Under the pieces are notes generated by a model, which was given only the letters and a program-made list of their open reading frames with translations, ran no database searches and was not told the DNA's origin. Shown piece after piece: positions 1 to 5,127 of a stretch of 5,530 nucleotides of DNA. The stretch spans positions 1-5,530 of the forward strand of contig VAXX01000355.1 of assembly GCA_005885115.1 (NCBI GenBank), given 5' to 3'. The stretch comes from Actinomycetota bacterium. GTDB lineage: Bacteria > Actinomycetota > Actinomycetes > Mycobacteriales > Micromonosporaceae. Positions within the stretch are counted from its first letter, which is position 1. Each line of letters begins with the position of its first letter. The position numbers and the translations under genes are program-made.

Positions 1-1
1 C

Positions 2-466
2 ATCGCCCTGACGCGTTTCGAGTCGGCGCTCGCGGCGCGGGACAACGGCCGGCGGCCGGAACACGCCACGTGGTGGGAGCGGACGGCGAAGCTGTTCGCC
101 GGCGAGGTGCGTACCGCCGAAAGCAGCACGGCCTACGAGGACCGCGGCGGTGCCTGCGACCGGGCCGGCTTCGTTCAGGTGATCCAGCGGCGGGTCCGCG
201 ACGCGGCGCGGGCACGGCAGATCCTCACGCTGCTCAGCCCGATCGTCGCGGCGCACCGGCCGGAGGACCTCGGTACCGTCATCGTCGAGCACGACGGGGG
301 CCGGTTCACCGTCGCGGTGTTCTTCACCTCCGAGCGCGAGGCACGGGGCACCGAGCGCCAGCCGGCGCCGGAACTGAAGGCCCTGCGCGACGAGCAGAAC
401 GCTCTCGGCGTTGAGCCACCGGTGTTCCACGACCTGCGCGAGCCCTGGTTCTACCCGCCGCGCTGA
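2..466 (+). CDS. Partial (3' end) ABM-like tandem dimeric alpha/beta-barrel protein, function unknown
   Basis: The frame is open from the window edge and ends with TGA at 464-466, giving 154 residues without the N-terminus. An internal GTG at 107 is probably not the start, because the frame is coding-like upstream of it. The segment resembles actinobacterial hypothetical proteins made of two ferredoxin-like ABM-type domains. The tail of domain 1 is seen as a 'RFES...WWERTAKLF.GEV' block (residues 5-36). Domain 2 starts at 'GFVQVIQ' (residues 57-62), continues through an 'RFTVAVFFTSE' strand (101-111) and closes with 'LREPWFYPP'. ABM folds include cofactor-less monooxygenases of aromatic polyketides, but many members have no known activity and no catalytic residue can be assigned here. 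The gene converges on the rppA operon, so it belongs to another transcript. Family assignment rests on recalled motif similarity only. Confidence 0.75.
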   Translation: MALTRFESALAARDNGRRPEHATWWERTAKLFAGEVRTAESSTAYEDRGGACDRAGFVQVIQRRVRDAARARQILTLLSPIVAAHRPEDLGTVIVEHDGGRFTVAVFFTSEREARGTERQPAPELKALRDEQNALGVEPPVFHDLREPWFYPPR

Positions 467-478
467 GCGGGCGCTCAG
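463..478. terminator. Possible short bidirectional terminator hairpin
   Basis: CTGAGC (463-468), loop GGGC, GCTCAG (473-478) form a perfect 6-bp stem. It spans both convergent stop codons, TGA at 464-466 (+) and the minus-strand TGA at 477-475. No U-rich tract follows, so as an intrinsic terminator it is weak. Its position between convergent genes is the main argument. Confidence 0.3.
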
Positions 479-1203
479 GGACGGAACAGCTCGAACGCCA
501 CGGCCGGCCGGCCGCCGAACCGGGCCCCGGTGATGTCGGCCATCCACTCCAGGAAATCGCGCGGCGAGGCCATCGGGTGGTCGCCGAGCGCCGCCAGGTA
601 CGCCTGGTGCGCCGCGAGGGAGGCCACCGCCTTGTCCAGTACCGCGGACACGTCGACCGCGTGGGTCGGTTCCGGCGAACCGGCGACCGCGACGTACCGC
701 ACCCCGGACCACGGCTCCAGTCCCAGCATCACGAGGTCGGGGAAGATCCACCGGTTGGCCGCGTCACCGACCGCGTCGAGGACGGCCCGGCCCACGTGGC
801 GGTGGTCGGGACTGTTCCACCCGCCACCCGGCCAGGTGTCCCGGTAGTTGCCGGTGAGGACGAGATCCGGGCGATGCCGGCGGATCGCGGCGGCGATGTC
901 ACGCCGCAGGTCCGGCCCGTACACGACGACACCGTCCGGGTGATCGAGATACTCCACCACGGAGACTCCTACCGCGTCGGCGGCGGCCCACTGCTCCGCC
1001 TCGCGTACCGGTGCGCACCGCGCGGGGGGCAGCGTCGCGATGCCCGCCTCGCCGCGGGTCACCATGAGGTACCGGACGTCCTTGCCAGCGCCCGTCCAGG
1101 CCGCCACGGCACCGGCGGCGCCGTACTCCAGGTCGTCGGGGTGGGCGACGACGGCCAGCGCCCGCGACCAGTCGTGCGGCATCTGCGCCAACGGTTCGGT
1201 CAT
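475..1203 (-). CDS. PIG-L / LmbE-family (GlcNAc-PI de-N-acetylase-like) deacetylase
   Basis: The product has 242 residues. PIG-L enzymes are metal-dependent (usually Zn) amide hydrolases, for example MshB of mycothiol synthesis and deacetylases of glycosylated natural products. The N-terminal metal motif is AHPDDLE (residues 20-26), with H21 and D24 as likely ligands. The third ligand is probably H134 in 'NSPDHRHVG' (130-138). The usual HPDH motif is SPDH here, with Ser131 at the position of the first His; I believe this variant occurs in related actinobacterial proteins. I chose the ATG at 1203 because its ATGA overlaps the cupin TGA (1202-1200), suggesting translational coupling, and because residues upstream of it in this frame are cupin shadow. 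No signal peptide is seen, so it should be cytoplasmic. It is the last gene of the rppA operon. The substrate is unknown; an N-acyl or other amide intermediate is possible but not shown. Confidence 0.92.
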   Translation of the reverse strand: MTEPLAQMPHDWSRALAVVAHPDDLEYGAAGAVAAWTGAGKDVRYLMVTRGEAGIATLPPARCAPVREAEQWAAADAVGVSVVEYLDHPDGVVVYGPDLRRDIAAAIRRHRPDLVLTGNYRDTWPGGGWNSPDHRHVGRAVLDAVGDAANRWIFPDLVMLGLEPWSGVRYVAVAGSPEPTHAVDVSAVLDKAVASLAAHQAYLAALGDHPMASPRDFLEWMADITGARFGGRPAVAFELFRP

Positions 1204-1724
1204 CGCGGCTGGCTCCCGGTGCGCAGGGGCGTCAACTGCTCGATGCCGTGCCGGGCGCGCAGGGCACGGATCTCGTCCGGGTCCGGCGCACCGCCCCGGC
1301 CCAGAACCTTGGCCAGGTCGGCGAAGTACCGCTCGTGTCCGGGTGGCGCGAACTGGAACAGCATCCGGGCCGGCGCCGTTCCGCGATTGGCGAAGGCATG
1401 CGGGCACCCCGGTGGCACGAACATCAGACTACCCGGCCCGCACCGCGTCACCCGCCGGCCGTCGCGCGAGGTCCAGGACCGCCAGTCCCCGTCGGTACGC
1501 TGTTCCGGCTCGAAGGCGAGCAGGTCCAGTTCCCCGTCCAGGACATAGAACAGCTCCTCCCCCGCCGCGTGGATGTGCGCCCCCACGTCGAAACCCGGTG
1601 GCACGACCACCTCGAAGGTGGACCCGCTGACCGAGTGTTCCCCGGTCACCTTCGCGTGCACGCTCATCGGCCCCAGGGTGATCAGCTCACCGGCACCGGG
1701 TGCGAGCAGGAATCCGTCGGTCAT
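1200..1724 (-). CDS. Single-domain cupin protein, candidate THN/quinone-forming oxygenase
   Basis: The product has 174 residues. Both cupin motifs are complete. Motif 1 runs from G44 with H50, H52, E57 and G64. Motif 2 runs from G98 with P104, G106, H109 and N113. The four expected metal ligands (H50, H52, E57, H109) are all present, so an active metal site is likely. A roughly 30-residue insertion rich in charged residues separates the motifs (about 70-95). The start ATG at 1724 has an AGAAGGGA Shine-Dalgarno 6 nt upstream. The gene follows the dehydrogenase by 26 nt and overlaps the deacetylase by 4 nt. Established knowledge: cupin monooxygenases such as Streptomyces antibioticus MomA convert the RppA product THN to flaviolin. 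Inference: this cupin, in an rppA operon, may do the same. Isomerase or other cupin roles cannot be excluded. Confidence 0.93.
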   Translation of the reverse strand: MTDGFLLAPGAGELITLGPMSVHAKVTGEHSVSGSTFEVVVPPGFDVGAHIHAAGEELFYVLDGELDLLAFEPEQRTDGDWRSWTSRDGRRVTRCGPGSLMFVPPGCPHAFANRGTAPARMLFQFAPPGHERYFADLAKVLGRGGAPDPDEIRALRARHGIEQLTPLRTGSQPR

Positions 1725-1730
1725 CGACTT

Positions 1731-1738
1731 CCCTTCTG
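1731..1738 (-). promoter_or_regulatory. Ribosome binding site of the cupin gene
   Basis: The minus strand reads AGAAGGGA, with AAGGGA resembling the anti-16S consensus, 6 nt before the ATG at 1724. It lies in the 26-nt gap after the dehydrogenase TAA, the widest gap inside the operon. It supports this start over any upstream one in the long open frame. Confidence 0.6.
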
Positions 1739-1750
1739 TCAGCCATTTCG

Positions 1751-2791
1751 TTACGGGACAAGGACGATCTGGCCGCGGTGGCGGCCGGCCTCGACCGTCC
1801 GGTGCGCGGCCGCCGCCTGGGCGAGGGGCATCGTGGACACCAACGCCGGTACCAACCGGAAGCCGGCCCGTACGTCGGCCCACAGCCCCGCGATGTCCGC
1901 GCGGTTGCCGGTACGCACGCCGATGATGGCGTGGTTGCGCAGGTACAGCGGGCGGAACCCGACGGGTACCGGGGTCTCCTCCAGGGCACCGGACACCACG
2001 ACCCGACCGGTGGCGGCGAGCGCCGGTTGGTACCTCGGCCACAACCGCGGCAACCCGAGGTTGTCCACGACGCAGTCCGCGCCCCAGCCGCCGGTCAGGT
2101 CCAGGACCGCCTCGGCCAGGTCGGGCCGGTCGATGTCCAGGCGCGCCTGCGCCGGTACGTCGGCCAGGCAGTCCGGCCGGGCGCCCAGCCGCGCGGTGGC
2201 GATCACCCGGGCACCGCGGAACCGGGCCAGCGCGGCGACCGTGGACCCCAGCGCGCCCGACGCGCCAAGGACCAGGACGGTGGTACCCGCGCCGACCGCA
2301 CCGGCGTCCAGTTGCGCGCGGGCCACCGGTCCGTTGGCGGCGAGCGCGGCGGCGTGTGGGAACGGTACGCCGTCGGGGACGGGTACCACGTTGGCGGCCG
2401 GCGCCACGCAGAACTGGGCGTACCCGCCCGGCCGGTGCACGCCGAGGAGCCGAAGGTCCGGACAGGCCTCGTCCCGCCCGCGCCCGCAGGCCCGGCAGGT
2501 ACCGCAGGGCAGCACGGCGGAGACCGCGACCGGGCGGCCCACCAGCCCAGGATCCACGCCCGCGCCGGTCGCGTCGACCGTACCCGCGTGCTCGGTACCC
2601 GGGACGTGCGGCAGCGTGACCGCCCGCGCGAACGGGTGCCGGCCGGACCGCAACGCGACATCCTTGGTACGCGCGACGACGACCGCGTGCACCCGGATCC
2701 GCACCTGCCCGGGGCCCGGCTCGGGGCACGGTACGTCGGCGAACTCCAGGACGTCCGGGTCGCCGAAGCGGGGCAACAGGATCGCCTTCAT
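1751..2791 (-). CDS. Medium-chain dehydrogenase/reductase (MDR; zinc-ADH / quinone-oxidoreductase-like)
   Basis: The product has 346 residues, the usual MDR length. An N-terminal GroES-like domain (about 1-135) is followed by a Rossmann NAD(P)-binding domain with GASGALG at 176-182 (G176, G179, G182) and a C-terminal catalytic-domain return. The four cysteines of the structural zinc lobe are present: C96, C99, C102 and C110. The catalytic zinc site looks lost: Ala40 sits where the first Cys is expected ('VVVARTKD'), the GHE motif reads GTEH (65-68), and no Cys is found near the usual third ligand (about 150-156). That combination points to a reductase working without catalytic zinc, like quinone or enoyl reductases. 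The start ATG at 2791 overlaps the monooxygenase stop as TGATG and the reading begins with the typical 'MKAILL'. In this operon it could reduce or oxidise a naphthol or quinone intermediate (inference). The stop is TAA. Confidence 0.93.
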   Translation of the reverse strand: MKAILLPRFGDPDVLEFADVPCPEPGPGQVRIRVHAVVVARTKDVALRSGRHPFARAVTLPHVPGTEHAGTVDATGAGVDPGLVGRPVAVSAVLPCGTCRACGRGRDEACPDLRLLGVHRPGGYAQFCVAPAANVVPVPDGVPFPHAAALAANGPVARAQLDAGAVGAGTTVLVLGASGALGSTVAALARFRGARVIATARLGARPDCLADVPAQARLDIDRPDLAEAVLDLTGGWGADCVVDNLGLPRLWPRYQPALAATGRVVVSGALEETPVPVGFRPLYLRNHAIIGVRTGNRADIAGLWADVRAGFRLVPALVSTMPLAQAAAAHRTVEAGRHRGQIVLVP

Positions 2792-3836
2792 CACCAGGCC
2801 CGCTCGCCCAGTACCGCGTCGATCGCGGCGGTCCGCGCCGGCAGTTCCCGGATCCGGTCCAGTCGCTGCCGCACCGGGTCCAGGTCGGTCGCCATCTCGG
2901 CGAGCAGGATCCGCCGGGAGGTCTGCTGCACGAACGTGCACCGCTCCCGGCGCAGCGCCATGAACCGCGACCCCACCATGGCCGCCGGTACACCGGAGGC
3001 CAGCAGCCGGGCGAGCACCACGGCGTCCTCGACGGCCATCGCCGCGCCCTGGGTCAGGTGCGGCGCCGTCGCGTGTGCCGCGTCGCCGGCGACCACCACC
3101 CGTCCCCGGTACCACGGGTCCAGCAGCACCTCCTCGATCGGGCTGTACACGATGCCGGTCGGCCCGGACAGCGCGTCGAGGACGGCGCGGACCGGGCCAC
3201 CGTACCCGACCAGCCGCTCCCGTAACGCCTCGTGCAGGCGGTCGGGATCCAGAGCGTGCCGCAACGGATCTCAGGTGCCCGGGGCGCGGCCACCCGCCAG
3301 GTGGCGTACCCGGCCGCGCGCGGCCGCGCGGCCGGGGAGTCGCTGACGTACCGGCGCATTGCCGAGTTGACGCCGTCGAACCCGAGGACCAACGCGTACT
3401 CCCCGGTCCGGCCGTTGGTCAGCCGTACCCGCGCCGCGTCGGGAGCACTGTCTACTGTGGACACACTGACGCCGTACCGGACCGTCACCCCCGCCTTCTC
3501 CACGGCGGCCAGCAGGAGCTGGTGCAGATCCGCACGGTGCACCGCCAACGACGGCAGACCGTCGTCCCGGCCGATCAGCCCGGGTACCTCGACCAGCGGC
3601 CGGCCGTCGGGATCGCAGAACACGTTGCGGTCGAAGGGGAAACCCGCGGCGAGGCAGTCGTCGAGAACGCCGAGCTCACGCAGACCGCGCAGGGCGTTGG
3701 CCGGAAGCACCAGGCCGATCCCCAGTGGCGTGTCGACGGGCTTCACCTCGACCAACTCCACCTCGATGCCCCGCTGGGCGAGCGCGATAGCGGCACTCAA
3801 CCCGCCGATCCCGGCACCGACCACGAGTACCCGCAT
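2791..3836 (-). pseudogene. FAD-dependent aromatic-hydroxylase-like monooxygenase, frame-broken with an internal deletion
   Basis: The N-terminal frame starts at ATG 3836 and shows the FAD dinucleotide motif GAGIGG (7-12), E30 at the end of strand 2, the 'VHRADL' block with R101, and the DG motif as GFDG (152-155). It stays family-like to about 'GTLWI' (I197, 3248-3246), then turns to nonsense and stops at 3056-3054. The family sequence resumes in another frame at about 3249 ('DPDRLHEALRERL') through the GD motif 'VVVAGDAAH' and ends with TGA 2793-2791. Joined, the parts give about 349 residues against the usual 380-400. The middle strands that normally carry 'G.VPL....YW' are absent, so roughly 30-50 residues plus the frame are lost. 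The annotated span is 1046 nt, so the missing length is 3n+1. Group A flavin monooxygenases hydroxylate phenols or oxidise them to quinones with NAD(P)H; a THN or flaviolin substrate is inferred from the neighbourhood. A GAGGGGG ribosome binding site overlaps the rppA stop. A TTA codon lies at 3225-3223. Confidence 0.85.
3309..3336. repeat. Perfect 12-bp all-GC inverted repeat inside the monooxygenase gene
   Basis: CCCGGCCGCGCG (3309-3320), loop CGGC, CGCGCGGCCGGG (3325-3336). The 28 bp contain no A or T. It encodes part of 'SPAARPRAAG' just before the frame break. It may simply result from Ala/Arg/Pro codons, but such a hairpin can cause polymerase or assembly dropouts. Confidence 0.8.
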
Positions 3837-3841
3837 CGCCG

Positions 3842-3848
3842 CCCCCTC
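3842..3848 (-). promoter_or_regulatory. Ribosome binding site of the monooxygenase gene, overlapping the rppA stop
   Basis: On the minus strand, the GA of the rppA TGA runs into five Gs (GAGGGGG), followed by CGGCG and the ATG at 3836. The stop-to-start gap is 10 nt, so the two genes are probably translationally coupled. Confidence 0.6.
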
Positions 3849-4865
3849 AGACCAACGACGTCGAGTACGGCTGGCACAGCTGCGCGGCCGACCGTACCGG
3901 CTGCTCCCCCGCCACCCAGGTGGCGATGCCGATCTCGGCCGTGATGCCCGGGCCGAAGCCGGCGATCAGCCCCCGCCCACCGTGCCCGACGCCACCGTCG
4001 TCGAACAGCCGGCGCAGCGCGTCGAGCACGACGGCGCTCGCGATGTTGCCGTAGCTTTCCAGCGTGGTACGGCTCTGGTGGAACCGCGAACCGTCCACCT
4101 CCAGGAAGCGCGACAGATCGTCGAGGATGCGCGGTCCGCCCGCGTGGATGAGGTAGAAGTCCAGCGCCGAGGCGTCCAGGGCCCGGTCGGCGGCTACCCG
4201 ATCCACCGTTCGGTGTCGGGGATCAGGTACGAGGTGTTGCATTCCAGCCGCGGACCCACCCCACCCTGCCCGCGTACCACCGTCGCCGCGACGGCGTCCC
4301 CGAACAGCCCGTTGGCGAGCAGGTTCCCCACGGCGAGGTCGGTCGGTTGATAGCACAGCGAACAGAACTCGCACGCCACGATGAGGACGTTCGCCTCCGG
4401 ATACGCCATGCAGTAGTCGTGCGCCCGGTTGATCGCGCTGGCTCCGGCGGCGCAGCCGAGCTGGGCGATCGGCAACTGTTTCGTGCTGTGCCGGAAGTCC
4501 ATGGTGTTGATGAGCCAGGCGGTCATCGAGGGCATCATGAAGCCGGTACAGGAGACGAAGATGATGAGGTCGATCTGCGCCGCCGCCACGCCGGCGTTGT
4601 CCAGCGCCGCACTGATCACCGGCGGAACGCGGCGCTTGGCCTCCTCCTCGAAGATGGCGTTGCGGGCCTGGAACCCCGGATGTCGCATGATCTCGGCGAG
4701 CGGTCGCACGATGTACCGGCTGCGCACGCCGGTGTTGCGGATCAGCCGCAGTGCGAGATCGAGCTGGGGATGGCCGGCGTGGATCCGCTCGGCGAGATCG
4801 AGCGTGTCCGCCATGGTGACCAGATTCTCCGGTACCGCCACCGCCGGCTTGCACAGCGTTGCCAT
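3847..4865 (-). pseudogene. rppA: rppA-type III polyketide synthase (THN synthase), frame-broken with ~88-nt internal deletion
   Basis: RppA makes 1,3,6,8-tetrahydroxynaphthalene from five malonyl-CoA. The N-terminal frame (ATG 4865, 'MATLCKPAVAVPE') matches Streptomyces RppA residue for residue, including catalytic Cys138 in 'QLGCAAG', 'SCTGFMMPS' (105-113) and 'CEFCSLCYQPTD'. It ends at 'PDTERWIG' (residue 223) with TAG 4196-4194. The family sequence resumes in another frame at 4197 ('VAADRALDASALDFYLIHAGGP') and ends with TGA 3849-3847. Counting against recalled S. coelicolor RppA, His270 and Asn303 ('YGN') fall in register if residues 223-252 are missing. This needs 88 extra nt and restores the frame. 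The lost block carries the conserved 'GFHF...PG' region of the active-site cavity, so the enzyme as written should be inactive. The GFGPG loop is intact. The start is fixed by the GGAGGGG ribosome binding site and homologue N-termini. It is the first gene of the operon. Identity is near certain; whether the break is biological is open. Confidence 0.93.
4197..4220. repeat. Bulged 10-bp hairpin at the rppA frame break
   Basis: CCCGA (4197-4201), bulge TC, CACCG (4204-4208), loop TT, CGGTG (4211-4215), TCGGG (4216-4220). The pairs are perfect apart from the 2-nt bulge. One edge coincides with the point where the reading frame of rppA breaks, which may be chance or may have promoted a deletion. 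Confidence 0.5.
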
Positions 4866-4869
4866 GATT

Positions 4870-4876
4870 CCCCTCC
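4870..4876 (-). promoter_or_regulatory. Strong ribosome binding site of rppA
   Basis: The minus strand reads GGAGGGG, then AATC, then ATG at 4865. This near-consensus Shine-Dalgarno decides the start at 4865 over the in-frame upstream ATG at 4979. Its upstream edge overlaps one copy of the CCGAACGACC direct repeat. Confidence 0.75.
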
Positions 4877-5036
4877 GAACGACCACGGGCTGATCGACGC
4901 CGGACGCCGCCGGAAGCAGGACGGCCGCGTCCATCAACGGCGTAAGGATGGCTCGGGTACCGGTCCATCGGTGGGACATTGACCATCGTCGTCGCCGAAC
5001 GACCGGCGCCGCGCGACCGTCGGGTGCGGTATGCGA

Positions 5037-5050
5037 CCAACGGCCGTTGG
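5037..5050. promoter_or_regulatory. Perfect 14-bp palindrome, candidate operator
   Basis: CCAACGGCCGTTGG is its own reverse complement. Allowing one mismatched pair, the symmetry extends two more pairs to 5034-5053. It lies in the divergent intergenic region, where a MarR- or TetR-type dimer would bind. Binding by the regulator encoded at 5128 is inferred from position only. Confidence 0.55.
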
Positions 5051-5086
5051 ACGGGCGGGGCGGTGCACTCGGCGACCCGTCACGCT

Positions 5087-5100
5087 CCCCCGGCCGGGGG
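5087..5100. promoter_or_regulatory. Perfect 14-bp GC palindrome, candidate operator or hairpin
   Basis: CCCCCGGCCGGGGG is its own reverse complement and starts exactly 50 bp after the first palindrome. Its centre is about 34 bp upstream of the ATG at 5128, in the -35 zone of the predicted leaderless promoter, a position suited to autorepression. Its sequence differs from the first palindrome, and GC richness raises the odds of chance symmetry. Confidence 0.4.
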
Positions 5101-5115
5101 CGCCGGAATCCGCCA

Positions 5116-5121
5116 TAGCAT
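5116..5121 (+). promoter_or_regulatory. Predicted -10 element of a leaderless transcript
   Basis: TAGCAT fits the actinobacterial TANNNT -10 consensus. Six bases separate it from the ATG at 5128, the spacing expected if transcription starts at the A of the start codon. No Shine-Dalgarno is visible, in keeping with a leaderless mRNA. The -35 region is not recognisable. Confidence 0.5.
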
Positions 5122-5127
5122 CGGGCG

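Larger units (their letters stand above)
4866..5127. other. Divergent intergenic control region between rppA and the putative regulator
   Basis: These 262 bp hold no convincing gene. A minus-strand frame open upstream of rppA (possible ATG at 4979) is not family-like. Contents: two perfect 14-bp palindromes (5037-5050 and 5087-5100), a 10-bp direct repeat CCGAACGACC (4875-4884 and 4995-5004), two CCATCG copies 18 bp apart (4965, 4983), a TAGCAT -10 candidate for the plus-strand gene and the rppA ribosome binding site. I found no TANNNT with a matching -35 for rppA on the minus strand, so its promoter is not assigned. Confidence 0.7.

Noticed and set aside
70..414. Plus-strand frame with an ATG-like start overlapping the first gene.
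   Set aside because: Arg-rich composition and no family resemblance; the overlapping frame ending at 466 matches ABM-like proteins.
1725..2993. Long minus-strand frame upstream of the cupin ATG (almost 600 codons in total).
   Set aside because: It is an Arg/Gly/Pro-rich shadow of the dehydrogenase and monooxygenase genes; true cupin homology starts at 1724.
1700..3346. Long plus-strand open frames antisense to the operon (also 1248-2963, 577-1548, 3232-4350).
   Set aside because: They are typical high-GC antisense shadows with no recognisable domains; the minus-strand genes have clear family motifs.
4190..4205. Programmed -1 ribosomal frameshift joining the two rppA frames.
   Set aside because: No slippery heptamer is present, and a shift alone would leave about 30 conserved residues missing.
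4866..4979. N-terminal extension of rppA from the upstream in-frame ATG at 4979.
   Set aside because: The GGAGGGG ribosome binding site sits directly before 4865, and RppA homologues begin with MATLC; the upstream residues are not family-like.
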